A DNA stretch of 64,000 bases from Haliscomenobacter hydrossis DSM 1100. Lineage in GTDB: Bacteria > Bacteroidota > Bacteroidia > Chitinophagales > Saprospiraceae. Below are positions 24,829-33,491 of the stretch, piece after piece (positions within the stretch are counted from its first letter, which is position 1; each line of letters opens with the position of its first letter). The notes under the pieces were generated by a model that saw only the letters and a list, made by a program, of their open reading frames with translations, had not been told where the DNA came from and searched no databases. Location: assembly GCF_000212735.1 (NCBI RefSeq), contig NC_015510.1, forward strand, positions 6,263,001 to 6,327,000, written 5' to 3'. Position numbers and translations under genes: made by a program.

Positions 24829-24963
24829 GGTGTAGGTTTTTAAAGTAATAGGAACAAGTCGAATGAAAGAATCAGTGCGATTCTCAGCGGGAAGGTACAA
24901 AAAGATAGAATTCTAGCTAAGTTTTTGAGGTGTAATCCACGAGGGACCAGTGGGTGACATCTC

Positions 24964-24998
24964 AAAAAACTGTGGAGATGAACTCCCACACAGTTTTT
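24964..24998 (-). terminator. Stem-loop terminator after the putative zinc peptidase gene
   Basis: AAAAACTGTG and CACAGTTTTT pair as a stem with an added GAG/CTC step around a short loop. On the minus strand the run of T follows the stem, 3 bp after the stop of the 25001-26137 gene. Confidence 0.55.
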
Positions 24999-25000
24999 AC

Positions 25001-26137
25001 CTACTTCAAGGCCATCCATTCTCTAGCTTTCGCCTGAATCTCCGGCCAGTTTTTGATCATTTTTGCTTCCCGCAAGGCCTGATCACGCTCCGATTTGCTC
25101 ATGTTCAGGTAGGCTTTGGCCAGGTCGTAAGGCGTTTTGCCCTGTTCCATGGCTTCGATGTTGACACCGAGTCGGTCGAGGATGTAAATGGCACCCGGCC
25201 CGGTTCCATAATACACCGACTGGCCCATCATGCCTCTGACCTCGGCTTTGGTTTCGATCGAAAACTCAAAAATGGAATAGCTGAAATGGACGGGCGTGGT
25301 GGATTTGGTGAAGAACTGCAGGTTGCCCATCGTTTCGATGTACTTGGGTGAACCCTCCATTTGTTCCTGGTACAATTCATGGTTGCGGATGAGCTGATCG
25401 GGCGTGGGGTCTAGTTCCATTTCTTTGCTGCGGATGGCCACGTATTGGCGCAAAATCTGCTTTAAAGCGGAAAGTTCGCTGGGGTAGCTGGGCAATTCTT
25501 TCATGATTTCCTGGCATAGGATTTGGAGTTCCAATAACTCCACGGTCAGGGGGAAATTGTCAAAATCCTGCTTGGAATCGGGCACATTCTCCCAATTGTC
25601 CTGATAGCGGTGAAACAATTCATGGGTGGAAAAAGACACCGCCCGGGAGGTGTCGCCCGAGCCTTCGGACAGGTCGTCGGAATAAGCCTGGAGGTAATAG
25701 TTGTTGCCCGCGATGTCGAAAGTAAATTCAAAGGTGCCATTGCCCTCGGGGCCGAAGACGAGATCGTGGGCCTCTTTCATGCGCAGGTCGTAGCGGTAAA
25801 TCACCAGCCCTTTGCCTTCTTGTGCATCTAGCCGGATCGCTCCTTTGGGTGGGGTAGGCGGATTGATCACAAAAGCGCGGTCGGGGCCTTTTTCGGTAAA
25901 ATGCACGAGGTATTGGCGATAGGTATGATAGGCATATCCCTTCCAGATTTCATCTTTGGCATAAATGTCGCCCAGGCCCTTGATGTGGCTGAAGAGGAGT
26001 TCATCCACGGGTTTGGCGAGTTCGGCATTGCGGACTACTGGGTCGGATTGGCTGCACTTTTCCGCACTGCTCAAGATGCACGCACTGAAAAACAGGAAAA
26101 TAATGAAGCTGAATGGGTTTGATTTGGCGTGGGTCAT
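25001..26137 (-). CDS. Putative exported zinc metallopeptidase (HExxH), uncharacterised
   Basis: 378 residues. The N-terminus NPFSFIIFLFFSACILSSAEKC is a signal peptide; FFSAC could be a weak lipobox. Residues about 170-180 read STHELFHRYQDNW, an HExxH motif in the context of a gluzincin or similar metallopeptidase. A likely third ligand is not clear: PLTVELLELQILCQE and GTGPGAIYILDRLG lie downstream. A C-terminal ankyrin-like stretch (KTPYDLAKAYLNMSKSERDQ) closes the protein. No named family is recognised. It stands alone between the terminator at 24964 and the nested hairpin at 26163. Confidence 0.55.
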   Translation of the reverse strand: MTHAKSNPFSFIIFLFFSACILSSAEKCSQSDPVVRNAELAKPVDELLFSHIKGLGDIYAKDEIWKGYAYHTYRQYLVHFTEKGPDRAFVINPPTPPKGAIRLDAQEGKGLVIYRYDLRMKEAHDLVFGPEGNGTFEFTFDIAGNNYYLQAYSDDLSEGSGDTSRAVSFSTHELFHRYQDNWENVPDSKQDFDNFPLTVELLELQILCQEIMKELPSYPSELSALKQILRQYVAIRSKEMELDPTPDQLIRNHELYQEQMEGSPKYIETMGNLQFFTKSTTPVHFSYSIFEFSIETKAEVRGMMGQSVYYGTGPGAIYILDRLGVNIEAMEQGKTPYDLAKAYLNMSKSERDQALREAKMIKNWPEIQAKAREWMALK

Positions 26138-26162
26138 TTGTTGAATTTTATTGAAATGTACA

Positions 26163-26414
26163 AGACTTGAGGCGAGTTGATGATCAAGCCATTGATGATT
26201 TTCTTTTTTTGAGTTCCGAGTTCCGAATACATGACTTACGATTTTTGAAGTGAGCTACCGCAGCGAATTAGACACAACCTTGGCCTAAGTCGCTGCGGTA
26301 GCTCACTTCAAAACTCATGTTCTCATGTATTCGGAACTCGGAACTCAAAAAAGCCTTAAGCCAAAATTATCAGATATTGTATCAATTTCTTGATAATCAA
26401 CTCGCCTCAAGTCT
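26163..26414. repeat. Triple nested hairpin, 252 bp, possibly MITE-like
   Basis: Outer arms are GACTTGAGGCGAGTTGATGA and its near complement ending CTCGCCTCAAGTC. Middle arms are GAGTTCCGAGTTCCGAATAC and GTATTCGGAACTCGGAACTC. Inner arms are GAAGTGAGCTACCGCAGCGA and TCGCTGCGGTAGCTCACTTC. The outer end begins GACTTG, like the 180-bp MITEs. It fills the 356-bp gap between the metallopeptidase and DoxX genes. Confidence 0.8.
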
Positions 26415-26493
26415 ACAATAATTTTACCTCATGTCAAATATGGTTATGCGGCAATGTTGTACCTTTAACTTTTGCGAATAAATACCTCAAACC

Positions 26494-26910
26494 ATGTACT
26501 CCTTTTTCTCTCCTTCGCCCATCTATCTCGATACCATACTTGCCATCCTGCGCATCACCCTGGGCTTGCTGATGGTTTATCACGGTTTGGAGGTGTTCGA
26601 CGCAGAACTGATGACGGGCTATCAGGGTTGGGATGCTTTTAAAGGGCCACTGGCAAAATTGATGGTGTATGCCGGAAAGTCATCAGAACTAATTTCCGGG
26701 ATTTTGCTGACGCTCGGTTTATTCACGCGCGTTGGGGCTTTACTTTGTATCGGTACCCTGGCGTATGTGACCTTCTTTGTGGGCCAGGGAAGATTTTGGT
26801 ACGAAGAGCAGCATCCGTTTATGTTTGTGCTGTTTGGAGTGCTGTTTTTGTTTAGTGGTGCGGGGAAGTGGAGCTTGGACGGGTGGTGGTTTGGGGTGAA
26901 GAAAATTTAA
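26494..26910 (+). CDS. DoxX family membrane protein
   Basis: 138 residues with four membrane segments: TILAILRITLGLLMVYHGLE, ELISGILLTLGLFTRVGALL, IGTLAYVTFFVGQGRF and PFMFVLFGVLFLFSGAGKWS. These match the DoxX/SURF4-like layout, including the G-rich first segment, the GLFTRVGAL loop and FSGAGKWSLDG at the end. DoxX proteins are linked to thiol/redox protection or to quinol-oxidase-like functions, with the exact role unclear. A single-gene unit with hairpins on both sides; a run AACTTTTG lies 20-27 bp before the start and may be its -7 region. Confidence 0.85.
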   Translation: MYSFFSPSPIYLDTILAILRITLGLLMVYHGLEVFDAELMTGYQGWDAFKGPLAKLMVYAGKSSELISGILLTLGLFTRVGALLCIGTLAYVTFFVGQGRFWYEEQHPFMFVLFGVLFLFSGAGKWSLDGWWFGVKKI

Positions 26911-26930
26911 GCAACCAGCCAGCGGCGTAA

Positions 26931-27033
26931 TGGAACGGATTTAACGGATGAGAACGGATTTCTTCCGCCTGCGGCGGATAAGGACAAGCCGAAGGCGAGT
27001 CAAAATCCGTTCTCATCCGTTAAATCCGTTCCA
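26931..27033. repeat. Perfect-arm hairpin repeat (AACGGATT type)
   Basis: 30-bp arms (TGGAACGGATTTAACGGATG plus AGAACGGATT and the exact complement) surround a loop containing CCGCCTGCGGCGG and CCGAAGGCG. It follows the DoxX stop by 21 bp and lies between convergent genes. Confidence 0.85.
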
Positions 27034-27206
27034 TCCGTTTTCCAATTGCGTCGCTTTTAGAAAAAAGAGGCGAAGCCTCAAAAAGTGCGAAGCGCATAAA
27101 CGTAGTGGTCGTCGTGTATGTCATGGTTAAATTAAAGCAGTGAAGCTGCAAAAAAATGCTTGGTATTTCTAACTGCTCATGGCTATAGTTTATGCATCCA
27201 ACATCC

Positions 27207-29915
27207 CTAAAACTCAAACACATACTCCCCACTCCCCACTTCAACAACCACCCCCTTCGCCGAATTCTTCGCATTCGCCACCGGGTTTCCACCTTCCCGA
27301 ACCGCGCTCGCATCTTTCGTCGGTAGCGTCACCGTGGCCGTAGTATTCGCCGGAATTTTGACCGTCAGTTTGATCTTTTCTCCTTGGCGTTCCCAACCAG
27401 AGACAATCTCGCCGTAGCTGCTTTGGAAGCTTGCTTTGGCAAAGCTCAGTTTAGGCGTAGGCTGCGGTTGGATCAGGATGTGTTTATAAGCCACTTGCCC
27501 AATCTCCAGGCCAGCAGTTACGCGGTACATCCAGTCTCCGATGGCCCCGTAGGCGTAGTGGTTGAAGGAGTTCATGCCCGCGTCCTGGAAGCTGCTGTCG
27601 GGCTTGATGCCGTCCCAGCGCTCCCAGATGGTGGTTGCGCCCATTTTGACCGGGTACAACCAGGAAGGATAAGACTCCTGAAACAAGAGATCGTAGGCCA
27701 CGTCGGTATGCCCATTGTCCGACAAAACATGGCAGAGATGTGGCGTGCCCAAAAAACCCGTAGACAAGTGGTTGCCGCGTGACTTGATGTCGCGTACCAA
27801 CTGCGCGGTAGCCGCAGCCCGGTTTTTTTCTTCAAACAAATTGAAATTCAAACCCAGCACGTACGACGTTTGGGAATCCGAAATGGTACGCCCCGAAGCC
27901 GCCACGTATTCGTGGTTGAAGGCTTTTTTGATTTTGTCGAACAAGGCTGCATATTTGGCTTCATCCGTTTTTTTGCCCAAAACCTGGGCTGTTTTGCGTA
28001 GAATCTCGACTGAGTTGGCGTAGAAAGCTGTGGCGATGTAATCCGGATCGGTGTAGCCGCTTTTTTCGGTAGGGTTACTGATTTGAGCTTGATAAAACAG
28101 CCAGTCGCCAAAGTGGGGTCCCCCTTTCCAAAGGCCGTCGGGGGCCTTGGTTGTGATCCAGGCTACCCATTTTTCCATGGAGTTGTACTGCCGTTCCAGC
28201 AGGCGTTGGTCGCCGTACACCTGGTACAGGTTCCAGGGCGCAATGGTGCACACGTCGCCCCAACCAGAAGAGCCAGTGATGTTCTTCTTTTCTTTGCGTT
28301 GCAGCACATCGGGGATGACGTGGGGCACGCCGCCGTTTTCACCCTGATCGGCAATCAGGTCATTCAGCCATTTGTTGAAAAAGCCCGCCACCTGATAGTT
28401 GTAGGCGGCAGTGCGGGAGAAGGCCTGCGCATCACCCGTCCAGCCCAGGCGTTCGTCGCGTTGGGGGCAGTCGGTGGGCACATCCAAAAAGTTGCCGCGT
28501 TGGCCCCACTGGATGTTGCTTTGCAATTGGTTCAGGAGAGGGTTGGAACAAGTAAAATCCCCGGTCTTCTTGATGTCGCTGTGGATCACCACAGCGGTAA
28601 AGTTTTCGGCGCTCAAGTTACCGGGATAGTTGATGATTTTGATGTAGCGAAAACCCATGAAGGTAAAATGCGGTTCAAAAGTCTCTTCTCCAACTCCTTT
28701 GAGGGTGTAATTCAATTCACACTTGGCGTGGCGCAGGTTGGTCGTATAAAAATTGCCTTTTTTATCCAATACTTCGGCGTGTTGGATGGTCACCGTCGTT
28801 CCGGCTGGGCCCGTGACTTTGAAGCGGATCCATCCGGTGATGTTTTGTCCAAAATCGATGACTTTGTCCCCCTGTGGCGTGGTAATGATTTTTTGGGGCT
28901 TGAGTTCCTGAATGCGTCGAACCGGTGGTCCCTGAGGTGCGATGAGGTTGTTTTTAGGAAAACTAACCACGTTTACCGCCCACCAGCCCTTATCGTCAAA
29001 GCCTGGTTTGGACCAATTGGGGATTTCCATGCGGGCATCATAGGTTTCACCATTGTACAAATCGGCCATACGAATGGCACTATTGTTTTGCGCTTTCCAG
29101 GAAGCATCGGTACCTATGATCTGTTGAGAACCATCCGTGTAAGTGACGACCAATTGTGCCAGTAGCCCCAACTTTTCTCCATATACATTGCGGTTGTCTT
29201 CCCAGGCGAGATAACCCCGGTACCAGCCGTCGCCGAGTACAGCCCCGATGGCGTTGGCACCCGGAGTGAGCAGGTTGCTCACATCATACACGAAGTACTG
29301 CAAGTGATCCTGATAGGCGGTCCATCCAGGCGTAAACAGATCTTCGCCCACTTTTTTTCCGTTGATGACCATAAAATTGAGGCCATGGCTGGTGGCGTAT
29401 AGGCGGGCAGACTGGATTTTTTTGCGCAAGCTGAATTCCTTACGCGTCAATGGAGGTGGGGGCATCGATTTGGTATTGACCGTCAATTCCGGCTCAATCC
29501 AGGAAGCCTTCCAATCCTCGGGATTGAGTAGCCCCATTTCCCACCAGGCGGCTTCACTCCAGAGGGATTCGTTATTTTGGTTGTCCCAGACCTTGACCTG
29601 CCAGTAATAACGTTTGGCACTTTGCAGCGCTGGTCCGGCGTATTCCTGGAGAATAGATTGGGCGGAAGGTATTTTTCCCGAATCCCAAATCAGGCTTTTT
29701 TTGCCAAAATCTGCCGTACTCGCTACCCGGATTTGGTAGGCGGTTTGCAGGATGTTCCGTTGTGGACTGTTCAGTTTCCAACTCAGGCGGGGTTTTTTGG
29801 CATCCAATGGCATGGGGTTGACGAGGTGTTCACAAGTCAGGCTGTTGACGGCCACCTGGGCATGTGCGCTGACAGTAAGCCCCAATAGAATAAGTAGTAG
29901 ATAGAGCGATCTCAT
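27207..29915 (-). CDS. Secreted alpha-L-rhamnosidase (GH78)
   Basis: 902 residues with a signal peptide (SLYLLLILLGLTVSAHAQ). The domains follow GH78 order: an N-terminal Fn3-like region (LVNPMPLDAKKPRLSWKL, YQIRVAST, SAKRYYWQVKVWD), a carbohydrate-binding beta domain (SARLYATSHGLNFMVINGKK, GDGWYRGYLAW), another beta sandwich (VIDFGQNITGWIRFKV, FTFMGFRYIKI), the (alpha/alpha)6 catalytic barrel with CPQRDERLGWTGDAQAF, FFNKWLNDLIADQ and GDWLFYQ, and a C-terminal beta domain (LKLTVKIPANTTATVTLP-like). The acidic residues in RDERLGWTGD are the catalytic region. It releases L-rhamnose from plant or bacterial glycans in the periplasm; the sugar is then handled by the genes at 30688-33302. Confidence 0.92.
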   Translation of the reverse strand: MRSLYLLLILLGLTVSAHAQVAVNSLTCEHLVNPMPLDAKKPRLSWKLNSPQRNILQTAYQIRVASTADFGKKSLIWDSGKIPSAQSILQEYAGPALQSAKRYYWQVKVWDNQNNESLWSEAAWWEMGLLNPEDWKASWIEPELTVNTKSMPPPPLTRKEFSLRKKIQSARLYATSHGLNFMVINGKKVGEDLFTPGWTAYQDHLQYFVYDVSNLLTPGANAIGAVLGDGWYRGYLAWEDNRNVYGEKLGLLAQLVVTYTDGSQQIIGTDASWKAQNNSAIRMADLYNGETYDARMEIPNWSKPGFDDKGWWAVNVVSFPKNNLIAPQGPPVRRIQELKPQKIITTPQGDKVIDFGQNITGWIRFKVTGPAGTTVTIQHAEVLDKKGNFYTTNLRHAKCELNYTLKGVGEETFEPHFTFMGFRYIKIINYPGNLSAENFTAVVIHSDIKKTGDFTCSNPLLNQLQSNIQWGQRGNFLDVPTDCPQRDERLGWTGDAQAFSRTAAYNYQVAGFFNKWLNDLIADQGENGGVPHVIPDVLQRKEKKNITGSSGWGDVCTIAPWNLYQVYGDQRLLERQYNSMEKWVAWITTKAPDGLWKGGPHFGDWLFYQAQISNPTEKSGYTDPDYIATAFYANSVEILRKTAQVLGKKTDEAKYAALFDKIKKAFNHEYVAASGRTISDSQTSYVLGLNFNLFEEKNRAAATAQLVRDIKSRGNHLSTGFLGTPHLCHVLSDNGHTDVAYDLLFQESYPSWLYPVKMGATTIWERWDGIKPDSSFQDAGMNSFNHYAYGAIGDWMYRVTAGLEIGQVAYKHILIQPQPTPKLSFAKASFQSSYGEIVSGWERQGEKIKLTVKIPANTTATVTLPTKDASAVREGGNPVANAKNSAKGVVVEVGSGEYVFEF

Positions 29916-29987
29916 GTTTTGAAAAAGGTTTATGGTTGTGTAAGTTGTATCTTCGCGCCAATAAAGTAAGCAAAAAGGCTGGATAAA

Positions 29988-30596
29988 ATGGACATCATTT
30001 ACTTTTTCGAACTCCTGGGGACTTTTGTATTTGCCATCAGCGGAATGGCGAGTGCTGCGGAAAAAAAATTCGACATCTTTGGCGGGGCCATTATCGGTTG
30101 GGCTACTGCTGTGGGCGGTGGCACCATTCGGGATGTGATGATCGGTCGACTCCCCGTAGGGTGGATGCGGGACACCAATTTTTTGTTCGCCATCCTCGCC
30201 GCCCTGCCCGTGGTTTATTTTTTTCGCAAAACCATTTTGCGTTTTCCCCGCACCTTTTTGTGGTTCGATAGTTTGGGCATTGGTTTATTCACGGTTTTGG
30301 GTCTAGAAAGAACCCTTGCCTTGGGGCTTGATCCAGCCGTGGCAGTGGTTATGGGGGCCGTTTCCGCTACTTTTGGCGGGGTACTTCGCGACTTGTTGTG
30401 CAACGAAATTCCACTCTTGTTTCAGCCCAAAACTGAATTGTATGTCACCGTGTGTTTATTGGGTGGGTTGTTCTATTTGTTCCTGGGGTTATTTGGGCTC
30501 GATTACCGCTGGAAAATGATCATCACCATCCTTGTGGTGTTTAGCCTTCGGCAGTTGGCGGTGAGTTACCAGTGGCGCTTGCCTACGATCAAGTAA
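29988..30596 (+). CDS. Trimeric intracellular cation channel (TRIC/UPF0126) family protein
   Basis: 202 residues with about seven membrane segments in two related halves: ELLGTFVFAISGMASA with GGGTIRDVMIG, then FTVLGLERTLALGLDPAV with GGVLRDLLCNEIP. The doubled GGxxRD signature identifies the YicG/UPF0126 group, which forms TRIC-type potassium-permeable channels; in bacteria some are proposed to move glycine. The gene points opposite to the rhamnosidase, with the box TATCTTCG at 29949-29956 resembling a -7 element. It is inserted between the two parts of the rhamnose gene set and probably unrelated to it. Confidence 0.88.
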   Translation: MDIIYFFELLGTFVFAISGMASAAEKKFDIFGGAIIGWATAVGGGTIRDVMIGRLPVGWMRDTNFLFAILAALPVVYFFRKTILRFPRTFLWFDSLGIGLFTVLGLERTLALGLDPAVAVVMGAVSATFGGVLRDLLCNEIPLLFQPKTELYVTVCLLGGLFYLFLGLFGLDYRWKMIITILVVFSLRQLAVSYQWRLPTIK

Positions 30597-30597
30597 A

Positions 30598-30689
30598 GGG
30601 TTCGGGGGTTCGAAGTTCGTAGGTTCGAGGGTTCGTAGGTTCGGGGGTTCGAAGCAACAAACCCCCGAACCTACGAACCCCCGAACCCT
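30598..30689. terminator. Hairpin repeat (GGTTCGGGGG type) abutting two convergent stop codons
   Basis: Left arm GGGTTCGGGGGTTCGAAG plus repeated TTCGTAGGTTCG units. Right arm CCCCCGAACCTACGAACC then CCCGAACCCT. It begins 2 bp after the TRIC stop and its last bases are part of the kinase stop codon (TAG at 30688-30690), so it fits a bidirectional terminator. Related words recur at 46146-46186 (CCCGAACCCTCGAACCCCCG). Confidence 0.6.
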
Positions 30690-32025
30690 AAGTAAACAGC
30701 GGCTTCGACTGTGGATAAGCCTGCCCGTTCTTCAAATGCATCAGTGCCCCCAAGGCAGTAGCCTGATGGAACTCCAATGCTTCAATTTTTTTAGCGGGAA
30801 AATCGGCAGCCAGCATGTTCATGAAGAGGGGATTTTTGGCAAAACCACCATCGACAAAGAGTGTGGGAACTCCATTGTCCACCAATTGAATGGATTGTTT
30901 CAATAAGTTCATCAAACCGCGCATCAGGCTGTGGTAGGCACTGATTGCGTCGGGGCAAACGCTGAAATCCCAGGTTTCATTCTGAATGCCGGGAACTGGG
31001 CCTGTGCCTTGCATACCGGCCGGGACAAATCCCGCTTGGATGCTCACTTCTTCCCCCCCGCTGATTTTTTGGTAAAAATCAGCGCTGACTCCATAATGTT
31101 TGGCGATGCGCTCGACCTGGTGATCGTGTTCACGGCCAAAAAAGATGCGCGAGGCTTTTACCGGATTGCCCTTGGGCGTGAGGAAGGCCAAACAATCGCA
31201 ACGCAGGGCATCGGTACTCAAGTGTGCATCGTTGAATGGGTTGAGGTTGATGCACCAGGTACCGGTCGACAGCAACAAAAACGGCTCTTTTTCCTTGAGC
31301 AAATAAGGCAATAATGCCGCCGAGCTATCGTGTAAACCTACCCCCACCATGATGCCGTCCAGAACAGTAGCAATGGAGTCTTTGGTGATCGGGGCAAGTT
31401 TTTCCTCCAATCCCCAACGTTTGACCCAGGGATGGTAAGCTCCGGTCTGAAAATCCCACAAGGCGGTATGGCAACCAATGGAAGTATAATCGCTGAATTT
31501 TTCACCCGATATCAAGTACGAAAGGTACTGCGGCAAGTGTAGGCTGGTTTTGATGCTGGCAAACACTTCGGGTTGGGTTTTGGCTAACCAATACAACTGC
31601 AAACCCGAGTTGAGCATACCCATAGAGGGTGAACAAGTAGCAGCGGCAAAAGCCTCGGGTGACTGGCCGTCCTGAGCAGCGATCTCGGCATAAAAAGCGT
31701 TCAGCAACGCTGGCGAAAGTGGTTTGAGGTAGTTGTAGAGGGGAAGTATGGTTTGCCCTTGGGCATCCAGATGCACAAAACTTGCGCCATAGCCGCTGAA
31801 GTTGACCCCCTTGAGCAACAAATCGGAGCGTTGGCGCAGGTTGTCCCAATGACCGAGCAGCCAGTCGTTGAGTTGCTGCAGGTTGTCGCAAGGAAAACCA
31901 TCATCGTCTACCGATTCTGGAAAAGCCTGGCTGTGCGCTTCGATGGGGTGAAATTCCTCATCGAAGAGCAGCAGTTTTTTATTGGTTTTTCCTACATCAA
32001 AAATCGCAAAAGCCGTTGTTTTCAT
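30688..32025 (-). CDS. FGGY-family carbohydrate kinase, probable L-rhamnulokinase
   Basis: 445 residues. The FGGY layout is clear: IFDVGKTNKKLLLFD (first phosphate loop), NFSGYGASFVHLDAQG, a central YLSYLISGEKFSDYTSIG segment, VGVGLHDSSAALLPYL (the conserved D as base), LLSTGTWCINLNPF (second phosphate loop), VDGGFAKNPLFMNML and ALGALMHL at the end. It overlaps the isomerase gene by 4 bp (ATGA), so the two are translated together. Next to an L-rhamnose isomerase and a rhamnosidase, the likely reaction is ATP-dependent phosphorylation of L-rhamnulose to the 1-phosphate. L-fuculokinase-like activity is a less likely alternative. No aldolase gene (RhaD) is in the window. Confidence 0.85.
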   Translation of the reverse strand: MKTTAFAIFDVGKTNKKLLLFDEEFHPIEAHSQAFPESVDDDGFPCDNLQQLNDWLLGHWDNLRQRSDLLLKGVNFSGYGASFVHLDAQGQTILPLYNYLKPLSPALLNAFYAEIAAQDGQSPEAFAAATCSPSMGMLNSGLQLYWLAKTQPEVFASIKTSLHLPQYLSYLISGEKFSDYTSIGCHTALWDFQTGAYHPWVKRWGLEEKLAPITKDSIATVLDGIMVGVGLHDSSAALLPYLLKEKEPFLLLSTGTWCINLNPFNDAHLSTDALRCDCLAFLTPKGNPVKASRIFFGREHDHQVERIAKHYGVSADFYQKISGGEEVSIQAGFVPAGMQGTGPVPGIQNETWDFSVCPDAISAYHSLMRGLMNLLKQSIQLVDNGVPTLFVDGGFAKNPLFMNMLAADFPAKKIEALEFHQATALGALMHLKNGQAYPQSKPLFT

Positions 32026-33302
32026 AATCCCGTTGCGGTACTGAATTTACCTCTTTTTTCAATCAAACTGGCCCGTATATGTGCTGCACGGTAGGCAGCA
32101 AGGGGATCGATGGCACCGCCGTCCAGCCGCATCGCTTCGGCTACCAGGGGCCGTACGTCGGTCAAAAAAGCATCGCGCAACAACTCTTCAGCCTGTACCA
32201 CATCGTTTTCTTCCTGTGCCTGGCTGAGGGCAGCGCGGTCAACCAGCAGTGCCCGAGCATAAGCCGCCAGAATCCCGTTTACCGATTGCAACAAATCTTC
32301 AATGGGATCTTTGGTATTGTGGCTGGCGTCGATCATCCAGGCAATGTCGGGGTTTTTAACCGCAGGGTCATTCATGCCATCCACCAGTTCATTGAAAATC
32401 AGGAACAATTGGAAGGGTTTGATGCTGCCCGTGGTCAGGTCGTCGTCGCCGTACATGGAGCCATTGAAGTGAAAGCCCCCCAAACGGCCGAAATGCATCA
32501 GGCGGCCTACAATTTGCTCGATGTTGGTGTTGGGCAAGTGGTGGCCCAGATCGACCAATACCTGTGCGTTTTTGCCCACATACTGACACAAGGCATACGA
32601 AGTCCCCCAATCCGGGATGATCATGGAGTAAAAATTGGGCTCGTAGGGCTTGTATTCGATGAGCATGGTCCAGTCCGGGGGCATGGCGCTGTAGATGTCC
32701 GCCAGTGACTCCGCAGTGCGTTGATAGGCTTTGCGCAAGTGGTGTTGCCCCGGAAAGTTGGAGCCATCGGCGAGCCAAACGGTCAATACTTTGGCATCCA
32801 GTTGTTTACCGTGTTCTACACACTGGATGTTGTGCTCAATGGCTTGTTGGCGCACGGCGTTTTCGGTGTGGCAGAGTGAGCCATATTTGTAGCTGTGGAT
32901 CTGGTCTTTTTGGTCCTGGAAGGTATTGGAGTTGACCGAGTCGATGGTCAGCCCGTGTTGGGTCAGCAGTTGTTTGAGTGCGGGTACGTCTTTGGGAATG
33001 TCCCAGGGAATGTGCAGCGAAATGGAATTGGCTGAGCGGTTGAGCTGGTGGATCAGGCCCACATCTTCGATTTTTTCTTCCAAACTGCGGGGTTCGCCCC
33101 CGATGCTGAAACGCCCAAAACGGGTGCCCCCTGTACCGAGTGCCCAACTGGGGATGGCGATTTGAAAAGCGCGGATTTGTTCAATGATTTGTCGGGGATT
33201 AAAACCTTTGCGTTCTAGGACACCCTCAATGAACTGCAAACGGGTTTCGTGTTCAGGGGCTTGTGCCTGGTTATGGTATTGGATTTGCTCGTGTGCGATC
33301 AT
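32022..33302 (-). CDS. rhaI: L-rhamnose isomerase (RhaI type)
   Basis: 426 residues of the TIM-barrel rhamnose isomerase/sugar isomerase group, the Pseudomonas stutzeri-like family rather than E. coli RhaA. Visible sites: IPSWALGTGGTRFGRF, SLHIPWDIPKDVPAL, VLTVWLADGSNFPGQ, MLIEYKPYEPNFYSMII (a metal-binding Glu), VLVDLGHHLPNTNIEQI (Asp and His ligands), GGFHFNGSMYGDDDLTTGS (His and Asp) and IAWMIDASHNTKDPIEDL (Asp ligand). It interconverts L-rhamnose and L-rhamnulose with two divalent metals. First gene of a two-gene operon with the kinase. The minus-strand TTAATTTG near 33345 resembles a -7 promoter box. Confidence 0.88.
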   Translation of the reverse strand: MIAHEQIQYHNQAQAPEHETRLQFIEGVLERKGFNPRQIIEQIRAFQIAIPSWALGTGGTRFGRFSIGGEPRSLEEKIEDVGLIHQLNRSANSISLHIPWDIPKDVPALKQLLTQHGLTIDSVNSNTFQDQKDQIHSYKYGSLCHTENAVRQQAIEHNIQCVEHGKQLDAKVLTVWLADGSNFPGQHHLRKAYQRTAESLADIYSAMPPDWTMLIEYKPYEPNFYSMIIPDWGTSYALCQYVGKNAQVLVDLGHHLPNTNIEQIVGRLMHFGRLGGFHFNGSMYGDDDLTTGSIKPFQLFLIFNELVDGMNDPAVKNPDIAWMIDASHNTKDPIEDLLQSVNGILAAYARALLVDRAALSQAQEENDVVQAEELLRDAFLTDVRPLVAEAMRLDGGAIDPLAAYRAAHIRASLIEKRGKFSTATGL

Positions 33303-33491
33303 GGACGTATAGGTTGAATTGTTTTCTAAAGATAAGCTTTACAAATTAAATGAAAGTGTGGGGGAGCGGTATCCTGTGCTCTCCTGTTTAATTTTGCAAG
33401 CGGGGGATACACGTATTAGTGGAAATTTTTGTTTAGTTTTAAACGTTGGCAATTTAACAAAAAGCGGAATATTACCATAGACACTTGTATC

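Noticed and set aside
28083-29165. 360-residue plus-strand reading frame
   Set aside because: It lies wholly inside the GH78 rhamnosidase gene on the other strand, whose motifs are intact; the frame has no recognisable domain and is a shadow.
30598-30690. Possible CRISPR array in the GGTTCG repeats
   Set aside because: Units are only 7-9 bp, without spacers of fixed length and with mirrored arms; no cas genes are in the window.
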